Part shown: positions 8,922-17,900 of the stretch, one piece after another
Layout: each line of letters begins with the position of its first letter
How positions within the stretch are numbered: the stretch's first letter is position 1
DNA from: Cytophagales bacterium
GTDB lineage: Bacteria > Bacteroidota > Bacteroidia > Cytophagales > Cyclobacteriaceae
NCBI GenBank assembly: GCA_022360055.1
Contig: JAKSDO010000282.1
Coordinates: 1-64,000 of the forward strand
Length of the DNA: 64,000 bases
Reading direction: 5' to 3'
Notes under the pieces: model-generated
Seen by the model: only the letters and a program-made list of their open reading frames with translations
Database searches by the model: none
Told to the model about the DNA's origin: nothing
Translations under genes and position numbers: made by a program

Positions 8922-9649
8922 TATTTGTCTTTTAATCCAACAATGCCGAAATATTTCTGGCCGGATTGATCTGAAAACTCCACTCGTTCAAAATGAACAG
9001 TGAAACCCACTTGCCTCAGCAGCGTTTCCCAAGTTTTCATTGAAAACAATCCGTACACAGCACGATCGTATTCATGAAAAATCGCTCCGTTTTCATCGCG
9101 GATGATGTATGCGTATTCAACGGAGATAAGATGGTCGTCCGGATCCGGGTCATATGTCCATTCCAGATATCTTATGCCCCGGGTTCCGTCGTCACTTCCG
9201 CCGGAATTCGTCTGCGGACGAAAAGTTTCCAGGTACTCGTCGGGCATAATAAACACCAGACCTCCCGGATTTAAATGTCGGTGAGCGGTGTGAAATACTT
9301 TTGTCAAATCGTCTTCGGTGGTAAGATATGAAATTGCATCATGAATAAATACGACATCGAATGAACGAGGAAGATCGAGGCTCCTCATATCCGCACGGAG
9401 ATGTGTACATTCAGGATTGATGGTCTTGCTCACCTCAAGCATTTTGGGCGAAAGGTCTGTCAATGTCATCTCAAATTGATTTTTAAGGTAAAAGGCATTA
9501 TTCCCTCCTCCACAGCCAAGCTCCAGGCAAGTTTTTCCGCCGCGCTTGTATTTGTGAATGATGTCGAGGTAAATTTTCGCCTCCTCTTTATATTCTTCAG
9601 GGGGTGAGAAAAGATGCCACCAGTCCGCTAGATCATAATATAATTTCAT
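8921..9649 (-). CDS. Class I SAM-dependent methyltransferase
   Basis: A 242-residue cytoplasmic methyltransferase of the Rossmann type. The SAM-binding motif I is GKTCLELGCGGGNNAFYLK near residue 40, followed by LTDLSPKMLEVSK (motif II region), RADMRSLDLPRSFDVVFIHD (motif III/post I) and PGGLVFIMPDE. The substrate is unknown. Its stop codon overlaps the start of the cupin gene by one base, forming a two-gene unit. The sequence just upstream reads as an 82-codon frame ending 1 bp before this start. Confidence 0.88.
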   Translation of the reverse strand: MKLYYDLADWWHLFSPPEEYKEEAKIYLDIIHKYKRGGKTCLELGCGGGNNAFYLKNQFEMTLTDLSPKMLEVSKTINPECTHLRADMRSLDLPRSFDVVFIHDAISYLTTEDDLTKVFHTAHRHLNPGGLVFIMPDEYLETFRPQTNSGGSDDGTRGIRYLEWTYDPDPDDHLISVEYAYIIRDENGAIFHEYDRAVYGLFSMKTWETLLRQVGFTVHFERVEFSDQSGQKYFGIVGLKDK

Positions 9650-9650
9650 A

Positions 9651-9899
9651 TCAAAAGGAAATTGTATGCACCCGTATTACCTTCCGAATAGGATCATCCG
9701 GAACATTAAAACTCCTGCCATATGCAGATCCGTAATCTTCCCGAACACAGATTCCAACACCGACTATTACTACTTCATGTAACCGATCCCATCCTGGTTC
9801 CGATTTACGGATACGGCGTCGGGTGCCTCCGAAGCCCGGAAAGCAAATAACTAATGCGTCGGAGGTAAAAGGTTTGAATTTTTCACAAATCGGTAGCAT
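9651..9899 (-). CDS. Doubtful small hypothetical frame upstream of methyltransferase
   Basis: An 82-codon frame with no family resemblance (MLPICEKFKPFTSDALV at the start, RKVIRVHTISF at the end). It ends one base before the methyltransferase ATG (TTTTGATATG), which would permit coupling. Against it: a TAnnTTTG-type -7 box (TATTTTTG on the minus strand, 9902-9909) lies 3 bp upstream of its ATG, so a transcript from that promoter would begin at or inside the start codon. It could be a leaderless gene, a remnant or simply an untranslated leader. Confidence 0.25.
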   Translation of the reverse strand: MLPICEKFKPFTSDALVICFPGFGGTRRRIRKSEPGWDRLHEVVIVGVGICVREDYGSAYGRSFNVPDDPIRKVIRVHTISF

Positions 9900-9901
9900 G
9901 A

Positions 9902-9909
9902 CAAAAATA
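9902..9909 (-). promoter_or_regulatory. Candidate -7 box (TATTTTTG) for methyltransferase-cupin unit
   Basis: On the minus strand this reads TATTTTTG and matches the Bacteroidota -7 consensus TAnnTTTG. A convincing -33 TTG is not visible, so it is a moderate candidate. Confidence 0.35.
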
Positions 9910-10137
9910 CTCTTCTCGATAACATTACGTGCCGCCGTCTCATCCGTGAATAGTTGATGGATCTCAAAACCGATTTATTTTCTAAATGCGTTTGCCCTGG
10001 TAGGGTCTTTCACGAAAAGAATGCTGAAAATGTTTGTTGCCAAAGCTACAATTCGATTGTTTCTAACCCAACTTTAGTTACGATCCTAAAACAAATGAAA
10101 ACAGATCTTGTTATGATTCAATACAAATGATTACATC

Positions 10138-10662
10138 ATGATACAGTGTCTTTTACTCTACATATCTTTTTGGGCCTTTAACCCGGGATCTACAATTCAT
10201 GCATATAAAATCCAGGCCCTGGACAGCGAGGAGGTTATTGATCTTTCTTCTTTTGAAGGGAAGAAAATACTGATTGTAAATGTAGCCTCAAAATGCGGAT
10301 ATACGTCTCAATATGAAAACCTTCAAAAGCTATCGGTGCAATATGAGGATAAGTTAGAAGTTATCGGATTTCCATGCGATCAGTTTTTAGGACAAGAGCT
10401 GGACACTGAAGCCGAAATAAGGACATTTTGCACCAGCGAATTTCATGTAACTTTCCCTATGACTACCGTGGTGGAGGTAAAGGGTAAAAACCAGCATCCG
10501 ATATACCGGTGGTTGACCCAAAAGGATCTGAACGGCAAAGGGGATTATAAGGTTTCCTGGAATTTCAATAAGTTTTTGATCGATGAAAACGGGGAACTGC
10601 TCGAGCACTTTTCTTCTAAAGTTAAACCTATGGATGAATCCATATTGAAGTATTTGCGGTAG
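10138..10662 (+). CDS. Glutathione peroxidase-like thiol peroxidase
   Basis: A 174-residue GPx/BtuE-family peroxidase that reduces hydroperoxides. An N-terminal hydrophobic stretch (about 1-20) may be a signal peptide. The core has NVASKCGYTSQYENLQ with the peroxidatic Cys (no selenocysteine TGA), FPCDQFLGQE for the usual FPCNQFGGQE with a second Cys that suggests a thioredoxin-linked mechanism, and the conserved WNFNKFLID Trp/Asn motif. The gene stands alone and converges on a GNAT gene. If the leader is cleaved it would act in the periplasm, which is less usual for this family. Confidence 0.9.
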   Translation: MIQCLLLYISFWAFNPGSTIHAYKIQALDSEEVIDLSSFEGKKILIVNVASKCGYTSQYENLQKLSVQYEDKLEVIGFPCDQFLGQELDTEAEIRTFCTSEFHVTFPMTTVVEVKGKNQHPIYRWLTQKDLNGKGDYKVSWNFNKFLIDENGELLEHFSSKVKPMDESILKYLR

Positions 10663-10728
10663 CAACATCAATGCGGTCGTCCGCTTAAAGATCCGTGAAT
10701 TTCTTCTGTAGGCCCAAACTCTGTAATT

Positions 10729-11241
10729 TCATAATTTCCTCCACATGATATAAGCATTGATTAAGCCGTATTCCGGATGCTTAAATGCCTCCGGAATTTC
10801 GCCGATAATTTCAAAACCCAGCTTTTTCCACAAGCTTACTGCGCGAGCATTATTTTTAACTACGATATTGAATTGCATGGACATATAGCCGAGCCGTTTG
10901 GCTTCGGAAAGAGCGTATATGCCCATTGCCTTTCCAATTCCCTTCCCAAAAGCCGTGGGTAAGGTCATGAAGGAAGCATTGGCTACATGAGCGCCAAGGC
11001 CCGGTTGATTGTCTTTAATAATAAACGTGCCCACGATCCCTCCTTCAATGGTGGCAACGTACGTATATTTATCTTCCCCGCACCAATAATCCAGCATCGA
11101 ATTTCGATCCGAATCGGGTGGAAAAACATAGGTATCCGCTGTGCAAATTACTTGCCGGATAATCTTCCAAATCCAATCGTGATCCTTCTTTACGGCTTTT
11201 CGTATTATTATATCGCCCATTTTAGTTCCCGTTTGGGGCAA
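10729..11241 (-). CDS. GNAT-family N-acetyltransferase
   Basis: A 170-residue acetyltransferase. The acetyl-CoA-binding region is FMTLPTAFGKGIGKAMGIYALSEAK (Q/RxxGxG/A variant GKGIGKA), preceded by the beta strand GTFIIKDNQPGLGAHVANASF. The C-terminal NNARAVSLWKKLGFEIIGEIP is the classic last GNAT segment. A second start, 7 codons in (MGDIIIRKAVKKDH, 11220), fits the family N-terminus better and may be the true one. Substrate unknown. Confidence 0.87.
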   Translation of the reverse strand: MPQTGTKMGDIIIRKAVKKDHDWIWKIIRQVICTADTYVFPPDSDRNSMLDYWCGEDKYTYVATIEGGIVGTFIIKDNQPGLGAHVANASFMTLPTAFGKGIGKAMGIYALSEAKRLGYMSMQFNIVVKNNARAVSLWKKLGFEIIGEIPEAFKHPEYGLINAYIMWRKL

Positions 11242-11312
11242 ATGATATTTGGAATGCTTTTAATCCTGTGAATTTCTTTTTTTAACTCCCGTCAAATTAA
11301 CGTTTCAACCGG

Positions 11313-11320
11313 CAAAATTA
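11313..11320 (-). promoter_or_regulatory. Candidate -7 box (TAATTTTG) for GNAT gene
   Basis: On the minus strand it reads TAATTTTG, matching TAnnTTTG, about 70-90 bp upstream of the GNAT start. No clear -33 box. Confidence 0.3.
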
Positions 11321-11480
11321 CCACCTTATTAAATCATGATTAAGAATAAATCAATCACCGTCATACCGGGAAACATTTGCTTTCTCAAGAGCGAATGTAG
11401 TTATCAAAATGTCGTGCTCACAACAAACTCTCCAATAATATTTCCGTTCATTGAAAACATAACCATTTAACAACTTACAC

Positions 11481-11569
11481 ATGAACCGGTAGGACCGGAG
11501 CAAATTCAGGACACACACGAGCATGACTATATTTCTCTGTGTGTCACCAACCTAAAAAAATATAAACAG
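11481..11569 (+). repeat. Start-codon repeat, type A, copy A1, upstream of DinB-like gene
   Basis: An 89-bp unit that starts ATGAACCGG (one A lost from ATGAAACCGG) and ends ATAAACAG just before the ATGAAA start at 11570. It has the left hairpin CCGGT-AGG-ACCGG and the right stem GACACACA...TGTGTGTC with the inner pair GAG...CTC. The one-base loss closes the unit's own reading frame at TAG after three codons, while the stems stay perfect, which argues that structure rather than coding is kept. Confidence 0.9.
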
Positions 11570-12097
11570 ATGAAAAAAGTATTATTGTTCAGTGCGCTTT
11601 TAGCAAGCACTGTTTCCTTCGCACAAAACCAGGTGCAAACTGAAACCACAAACATGATAAATTTTGCTGCCGGCAGAATTATGGAATTGGCTGAAGCAAT
11701 TCCTTCTGAAAAATATGCCTGGAGTCCCGGAGACGGGGTCAGATCGGTGGCAGGAGTTTGTGCCCATGTAATTTCCGTAAATTATTTCTTTGCGACCAAA
11801 CTTGGAGCCACGCTTCCCGAAGGAGTGAATCCTCAGACAGTCGAAAATGACCTGACGACCAAGGACGAGCTAATGCCCGCTTTAAAACAATCGACCGAAC
11901 TTATTGTGAATACCATCAAAGCTTTGGATGATGCTGCTCTTGATGACAAGGTTGAATTTCCATTTCCCGGAGAATATACCACCATGAGCGCCATATTAAT
12001 CGCGCAGGGTCATTGCAACGAACACCTTGGTCAGCTTATAGCTTATAGCAGGATGAACGGCATCACACCTCCCTGGAGTAAACAAGAGACCAAATAA
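11570..12097 (+). CDS. Exported DinB-superfamily protein
   Basis: A 175-residue four-helix DinB/YfiT-type putative metal-binding protein with a signal peptide (MKKVLLFSALLASTVSFAQ). Expected metal ligands are His in GVCAHVISVNYFF and the pair in QGHCNEHLGQLIAYSRM near the C-terminus. Most DinB-like proteins are cytoplasmic thiol-dependent transferases, but Bacteroidota have many exported versions of unknown function. The ATG coincides with the end of repeat A1, and a strong terminator follows 13 bp after the stop, so it is a single-gene transcript. Confidence 0.88.
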   Translation: MKKVLLFSALLASTVSFAQNQVQTETTNMINFAAGRIMELAEAIPSEKYAWSPGDGVRSVAGVCAHVISVNYFFATKLGATLPEGVNPQTVENDLTTKDELMPALKQSTELIVNTIKALDDAALDDKVEFPFPGEYTTMSAILIAQGHCNEHLGQLIAYSRMNGITPPWSKQETK

Positions 12098-12111
12098 CAT
12101 TTTGCATTTCA

Positions 12112-12136
12112 GGCGGGCCCCCTACCCGCCTTTTTT
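12112..12136 (+). terminator. Rho-independent terminator after DinB-like gene
   Basis: GGCGGG and CCCGCC form a 6-bp GC stem with a 7-nt loop, followed by TTTTTT, 14 bp after the stop codon. Confidence 0.85.
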
Positions 12137-12179
12137 AATTCCAGGTTTTTTGGATAGGCAGGATCCGAATAACTTGAGA

Positions 12180-12524
12180 TTAAAACTGAAACCATTTACT
12201 CAAATAGTGCATAGCGATCTGTTTCGCTAAGTGCAAGGGATTATTCGAAAAATCATCACCATCGCCCAATTCAAAGGCCGGCTGAATAATTACGCCGGGT
12301 AACATTGCTCTGTCATAAGTCGGAGTATTGTATATAATGATCGTCGTCTCCTGCTCGATGAAGGTCCCAAAAGCACGAATGCTAAAAACGGCGTCACAAT
12401 CTATTTTATGGAATATGTTCCGGGAGGAGAGCGATAGCCACAATTGCGCTTTCACGCGTAAATGCAATGTTTCGGTATGATATGACGGAAGAACATCGCA
12501 CCGGATGGGCCTTTGAACAACCAC
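12180..12524 (-). CDS. Hypothetical protein, uncertain
   Basis: An open frame of 114 codons with no recognised family. It is soluble in character and ends ALHLAKQ-like (NNPLHLAKQIAMHYLSKWFQF). It has no signal peptide, and the gene before it on the minus strand is not adjacent. It lies in a 750-bp stretch between a terminator and a MITE, so it could be a decayed gene fragment. Real expression is doubtful. Confidence 0.3.
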   Translation of the reverse strand: MVVQRPIRCDVLPSYHTETLHLRVKAQLWLSLSSRNIFHKIDCDAVFSIRAFGTFIEQETTIIIYNTPTYDRAMLPGVIIQPAFELGDGDDFSNNPLHLAKQIAMHYLSKWFQF

Positions 12525-12619
12525 TTCGGTATTTCATCAGTTCTTGGTTGCAACACCTTTCGATTGAGTCGTAGATTTAATGCCGCATTCCAAAGACCTG
12601 ACGGATTTGATTTTATAAT

Positions 12620-12808
12620 TACTGTCATCCGACTAAAAGTAAATATTGAGCAAACATAGCTCTTTTGCGTTTATTAAGCCATTTTTTTTTACATTCTTAA
12701 AAACACCCGCTACTTTTTACAGACATAAAATCTCATTGTGAAATATTGATTATAATGGCCAATCCCCCTAACCCCCTTCGCCAGGGGGGAATTAGTCGGA
12801 TGACAGTA
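12620..12808. mobile_element. 189-bp MITE with 17-bp perfect inverted ends and 9-bp target duplication
   Basis: The left end TACTGTCATCCGACTAA (12620-12636) is the exact reverse complement of the right end (12792-12808). The 9-bp sequence TTTTATAAT stands directly outside both ends (12611-12619 and 12809-12817), a clean target-site duplication. No coding sequence lies inside. Near the right end is a C-run/G-run hairpin (CCCCCTAACCCCC...GGGGGG). It is a non-autonomous DNA transposon. It landed 46 bp upstream of the ECF sigma gene and may affect that promoter. The parent transposase is not in the window. Confidence 0.9.
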
Positions 12809-12853
12809 TTTTATAATTAAAATAAATTTTCTAAATAGTGCTGGAATATTGAT

Positions 12854-13456
12854 ATGAACGATTTGAATACCACAAATCAAAAGGACGATAGATTTTTATT
12901 GAAAGCATTAAAACAGGGAAATGAAGATGCTTTTGAACTTCTGTTTAAGAAGTACTCCGGAAGAGTCTATTTCGTGGCATTTCAATATTTAAATGACCGG
13001 GAGGACACACTGGAAATCGTTCAGGAAGCTTTTTTTAAGATCTGGATGAATCATAAAAAAATCAAACCTGACTTGCCGTTTATACCCTATCTTACCAGAA
13101 TCGCCAAGAACCTCATCATAAATCGGTCAAAGCGAAAGCTTATTGAGAATGCATACATCCAAACCCTGGAATCGGTACACGACAAGAAATCTATCCAGAC
13201 GGAAGATCAAGTGCTCTTTTGCGAGGTTCGCGAAATTGTAAATAATCTGATTGAACAATTTCCTGAAAAAAGAAAGGAGGTCTTTCTTTTAAGTCGTGCC
13301 AAAGGCTTGACAAATAAAGAGATTGCGGAAAAACTGGACATATCGGAAAGCACTGTTGAAAATCATATCAATTCTGCATTAAAATCCCTGCGAATCGATC
13401 TCAGAACCTTTGGATATTTAGGCTGTGCAATATTTCTTTTACAAATTTGCAATTAG
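12854..13456 (+). CDS. ECF-type RNA polymerase sigma-70 factor (SusCD-linked)
   Basis: A 200-residue extracytoplasmic-function sigma factor. Region 2 is DAFELLFKKYSGRVYFVAF to TLEIVQEAFFKIWMN, and region 4 is FPEKRKEVFLLSRAKGLTNK with the helix-turn-helix EIAEKLDISESTVENHINSAL. A hydrophobic tail (GYLGCAIFLLQIC) is a known feature of Bacteroidota ECF sigmas next to FecR. It precedes FecR and SusC, so it very likely directs transcription of the starch-type locus when released by the anti-sigma. A MITE sits 46 bp upstream, and two decayed type A repeats fill the gap to fecR. Confidence 0.93.
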   Translation: MNDLNTTNQKDDRFLLKALKQGNEDAFELLFKKYSGRVYFVAFQYLNDREDTLEIVQEAFFKIWMNHKKIKPDLPFIPYLTRIAKNLIINRSKRKLIENAYIQTLESVHDKKSIQTEDQVLFCEVREIVNNLIEQFPEKRKEVFLLSRAKGLTNKEIAEKLDISESTVENHINSALKSLRIDLRTFGYLGCAIFLLQICN

Positions 13457-13536
13457 ATCCGCTCACAAAAAACGAATAAATCAGATAGTTACATAAAAAA
13501 CTCTTCTGAGTTACAGATTTTTCGAAATATTTTCGT

Positions 13537-13626
13537 CCGTCTATATTTTTTAAAGTTGCCGATACACAGAAAAATATAGTCATGCTCGTGTGTGTCCTGA
13601 ATTTGCTCCGGCCGTGCCGGTTTCGT
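13537..13626 (-). repeat. Start-codon repeat, type A, copy A3 (decayed, orphan)
   Basis: Second unit (reading on the minus strand) of an orphan A-A pair. Its boundaries read ACGAAA instead of ATGAAA on both sides. The left hairpin is CCGGC-ACG-GCCGG: compared with CCGGT/ACCGG in other copies both partners changed, a compensatory substitution. No gene starts after it; the downstream frame stops after about 15 codons. Confidence 0.88.
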
Positions 13627-13716
13627 CCGTCTATATTTTTTAAAGTTGCTGACACACAGAGAAATATAATCGCGCTCATGTTTGTCCTGAATTTGCTCCG
13701 GTCATACCGGTTTCAT
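13627..13716 (-). repeat. Start-codon repeat, type A, copy A2 (orphan)
   Basis: First unit of the minus-strand orphan pair between the sigma and fecR genes. It starts ATGAAACCGG at 13716. The left hairpin is CCGGT-ATG-ACCGG; the right stem has one mismatch (GACAAACA against TGTGTGTC). Its own frame closes at TGA inside the hairpin loop. Confidence 0.88.
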
Positions 13717-13782
13717 TTTTTTTTACTATCGGCTAGGTGCTGGCTCCAATGAGATTGTTCTTAATATATCAAGCGAGTAAAA

Positions 13783-14841
13783 GTGACAAAGAAAGAATTA
13801 AAAAACATATTGAGAAATCATTGTACGGAGCAGGATAAAACCGAACTCATTCAATGGGTTCTTTCTGAAAAGTTTGACGATGACCTTGAAAAATATATCT
13901 CCGAAGATCTTGAGATAGAGCTTGCACAAAAACATCGGATCAATGATGTTGAGTTAAATACGATGGCTGCGAAAATAATCTCGAAGGCCAGAAAAGAAAC
14001 GAATACTACGGTCAATCCGGAACATGAAATTCCAACCTATTCCGGCGATTGGCAAAACAGGTCCGGCCTTGGATTTTTTTACAAAATTGCCGCAACACTC
14101 TTACTTGTGGCACTATTCACTTTCATAGCCTTCCACTTTACAAAAAACACAACCGAGCATGTTAAAACTGCCACCGCGATTACTAAAGAAAATCAAAGAG
14201 GCAGAAAGTCTACCATATTTTTAAAGGACGGATCAATTGTATATCTCAATGCTGAAAGCAGCATTCGGTATCCGGAAGTCTTCCCGGACTCCGCGAGGAT
14301 AGTTAAGCTGCAGGGAGAAGCCTACTTTGATATTGCCAGAGATCCCGACAAACCGTTTATCGTGCAAGTCGGCAATCTCAGGGTCAGTGTTCTGGGAACC
14401 TCATTCAATATCAATGCCTATGAAGAGAATGAATTCAGTAAGATTTCACTCAATTCCGGAAAAGTACTGGTAGAAAGCACCGAAACATCCCACCTCCTTA
14501 AACGTAAAAAAATCAAATTGAATCCCGGGGAGTGTGTTTCATACTCGAGCAAACAAAACGCATTCACGAACATCTCAGCCTTTGACCCAAATCTCGACCT
14601 GAGTTGGAAGGATGGTAAAATTGTCTTTGCAAACGCAGACATGGAGGCCATGGTGAAAAGATTCGAGCGCTGGTATAACGTAGATTTCAGTTTCAGAAAT
14701 CAACCCTACTTTAAGTGGAACTATACCGGAGAATTCCATAATCAGACCCTACAGGACGTATTGGAATCACTTAGTTTCTCACAAAGTTTTGATTTTGAAA
14801 TCCGTCAGGATAAAGTCGAATTAGTATTTAAACCAAATTAA
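13783..14841 (+). CDS. FecR-family anti-sigma factor
   Basis: A 352-residue FecR protein with a GTG start. An N-terminal cytoplasmic part (about 1-95) would bind the sigma factor. One membrane helix follows (FFYKIAATLLLVALFTFIAFHF, about 97-118). The periplasmic FecR domain has GRKSTIFLKDGSIVYLNAESS and GEAYFDIARDPDKPFIVQ, and a C-terminal DUF4974-like domain has NADMEAMVKRFERWYNVDFSF. It relays the signal from the STN domain of the SusC protein to the ECF sigma. The gap to the sigma gene is unusually long (326 bp) because of two inserted repeats. Confidence 0.92.
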   Translation: MTKKELKNILRNHCTEQDKTELIQWVLSEKFDDDLEKYISEDLEIELAQKHRINDVELNTMAAKIISKARKETNTTVNPEHEIPTYSGDWQNRSGLGFFYKIAATLLLVALFTFIAFHFTKNTTEHVKTATAITKENQRGRKSTIFLKDGSIVYLNAESSIRYPEVFPDSARIVKLQGEAYFDIARDPDKPFIVQVGNLRVSVLGTSFNINAYEENEFSKISLNSGKVLVESTETSHLLKRKKIKLNPGECVSYSSKQNAFTNISAFDPNLDLSWKDGKIVFANADMEAMVKRFERWYNVDFSFRNQPYFKWNYTGEFHNQTLQDVLESLSFSQSFDFEIRQDKVELVFKPN

Positions 14842-14877
14842 AAAAAGTGTATATGATAAAACGAAAGCCTTAAAAAA

Positions 14878-14917
14878 ACTCTCCATGTTCAAATTTGGCC
14901 GTTCGACCATGGAGAGT
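14878..14917 (+). promoter_or_regulatory. Leader hairpin upstream of susC-like gene
   Basis: ACTCTCCATG (14878-14887) and CATGGAGAGT (14908-14917) form a perfect 10-bp stem around a 20-nt loop, 43 bp before the SusC start. No T run follows, so it is not a standard terminator. It may stabilise the 5' end of the susC mRNA or partly uncouple it from fecR. Confidence 0.5.
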
Positions 14918-14959
14918 AATTAATGTACTATTTGTGTAATAATTAATCACCTTAAAATT

Positions 14960-17900
14960 ATGAAATTTGAACCATTACTGAAAGAATTAATGAAATATTC
15001 ACTGCTAGGGATTTTCCTTCAATGCATGTTTCTAAATATGATTCTGGCTTCGACCACGGAAGCTCAACGATATCAAAGCGTCAAAGAGATTTATATGACG
15101 ATAAAACTAAAGGATGCTTCTCTAAAGGAGACCTTTAATTGGATCAACGATAACACCGATCTTAACTTCAATTATGATAACATTCATATTGACGATCTGA
15201 AAACCAAAATCAATTTCCAGAAAAACAACGCTTCCATTGAAGATCTTTTGCTCCATATCTCCAAAAAAGCAAAGCTAAAATTCAAGCAGGTCAACGATAA
15301 CATCAGCGTTGATTTTATGGATCAGAAGAATAATGAAAAGGAAATCGAGATTGTATTGCAAGGGATTAGAATCACCGGACGGGTAATTGCCGATGACGAG
15401 CCCGAAGGCATGCCGGGCGTAAACATCTTACTGCAGGGCTCCATGACCGGAACCGTAACCGATCTCAATGGCAACTATGCTATTGAAGTTCCGGATGAAA
15501 ATGCCGTATTGATCTATAGTTCCGTTGGTTATATTACCCAGGAAATTGCCGTCGGCAGTCAGACGGTAATTAACCTGGAAATGGCATCGGATGTAACAGC
15601 CCTGAAGGAAATTGTAGTTATCGGCTACGGTGTACAGAAAAAGGAAGATGCCACCGGATCTTTGGTTAAGGTTGATTCCGAAGACTTTAACAAAGGAGCA
15701 ATTGCTTCGCCACAGGAATTATTGATGGGCAAAGTGGCCGGAGTGGTTGTTTCAGCCCCTAATGGGCAACCCGGGGGCGCCTCTACCATACGTATTCGAG
15801 GCGGATCCTCGTTAAGGGCAAGCAACGATCCGTTGATAATTATAGACGGAGTACCGGTAGACAATAATGAGGTCAGCGGACTTTCAAACCCCTTGAGTAC
15901 CATTAACCCTAATGATATCGAGACGTTTACCGTTTTGAAAGATGCCTCTGCCACAGCAATTTATGGTTCCAGGGCATCCAATGGGGTAATAATTATTACT
16001 ACCAAGACCGGTAAAAAAGGACAGGATACAAGAATAAGCTATAATGGAAATGTATCGGTAGGTGTTCCGATTGAATATGTGGATGTTTATTCCGGAGACG
16101 AATATAGAGAAGTAGTTACGACCAATGAGGATATACCGGCAGTAGCGCAGGACCTTCTTGGTGATGAAGATACCGACTGGCAAAAAGAGATTTTCAGAAC
16201 GGCCATATCCACAGATCATAATTTGAGCATTACCGGAACGATCAACGATAATCTGCCCTATCGCGCTTCCGTCGGATACATCAACCAAAACGGGATACTT
16301 AAGGAAACAAAAATGGAAAGAACAACCCTTGGTATCGCACTCGACCCGGCTTTTTTCGATGATCACCTCCGTTTAAAGGTCAACCTGAAAGGGATGAACA
16401 TCAACAACAACTTCTCAAACACAGGGGCTATTGGAAACTCAATATTATTTGATCCCACCAAACCCGTGCGCGATGAAAACTCACCGTACGGAGGATATTA
16501 CGCATGGACCACCTCCGATGGAACTCCGAATTTCATCGCCAATAATAACCCGGTGGCATTAATTGAGCAAACTGAAAATACTTCTGAAATACTGAGAAGT
16601 ATAGGAAACGCCGAGGTGACCTACAAGTTTCATTTTTTGCCCGAATTAAAAGCACACGCAAATTTCGGGTACGACTATTACAGAAGCAAAGGCATCGATC
16701 ACACGGACAGCACCGCCGCCTTTGCCTATCGAAGCAGGCAAACCAATGTAAAATCATATGAATACATTGGCCAAAACGAGCTGTTTGACTTTTATCTGAA
16801 TTATACAAAAAATATTGATCCGATAAACAGTACCCTTGACATTACCGCGGGTTACTCCTGGCAACACTTTTACAGCGAGAAGGAAAATGCCAATCGCCCC
16901 TGGAACATGACCGACGGCGTATATGTCGGAGCAGATACCGTAGTCAACAAAACTGAAAACTATTTGGTTTCATTTTTCGGAAGGATTAACTATACGTTCA
17001 TGGGAAGGTATTTGTTAACAGCCACCCTGCGTCAGGACGGTTCATCCAGGTTTGCCGAAGATAATCGATGGGGATTTTTTCCCGCAGTCGCTTTAGCCTG
17101 GCAAATAAACGAAGAAGCCTTCCTGCGAAATGTCGATGCTTTGAACGAACTGAAGCTTCGTATAGGCTATGGCATCACTGGTCAGCAAGAACTCTCCGAC
17201 GGAGACTGGCCGCTGGACTATCCTGCGATCGCCAGTTATAACGGAAGCACTTCAAATGCCTATTACAGATTTGGGAATGAATTGTATCAGTTATGGAAAC
17301 CCGAAGCCTACGACCCGAATATTAAGTGGGAAGAGACCGCAACAAAAAATATCGGTTTGGATTTTAGCTTTCTGGACAATAGAATCGGTGGTTCTATCGA
17401 TTATTATCAAAGAACAACGGACGACTTATTAAACGAAATACCAATCCCGGCGGGCACCAACTTTGCCAACAGAGTAGTAACCAATGTGGGCTCGCTGGAA
17501 AACGAGGGCTATGAAGTCGCCCTGCACGGATATCCCGTTTCTACCGAGGACATGAGCCTCTTTATTGGAGTAAATTTCGCTCGAAATGAGAATAGGATCA
17601 CCAAATTAACGGCCTTTGCCGATCCGAATTACATTGGTTATGAAGTCGGAGAGATCGATGGCGGCAGTAATAATAGAGTGCAGATAAACAGTGTCGGGTA
17701 CCCTACGAATACCTTCTTTTTATTCAAGCAGGTCTATGATGCCGACGGCAATCCTATCGAGGGATTGTACATCGACAAAACAGGCGAAGGCGGGTCTGTG
17801 ACCGGAAACGATCTTAACAGATACCATTTACAGACGCCGGCGCCGGATTTTAATCTGGGACTATCTTCAAGGTTCGACTATAAGAATTTTGATATGTCAT

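Noticed and set aside
13401-13679. A 92-codon minus-strand frame
   Set aside because: It is a translation of the two orphan type A repeats and the antisense end of the sigma gene.
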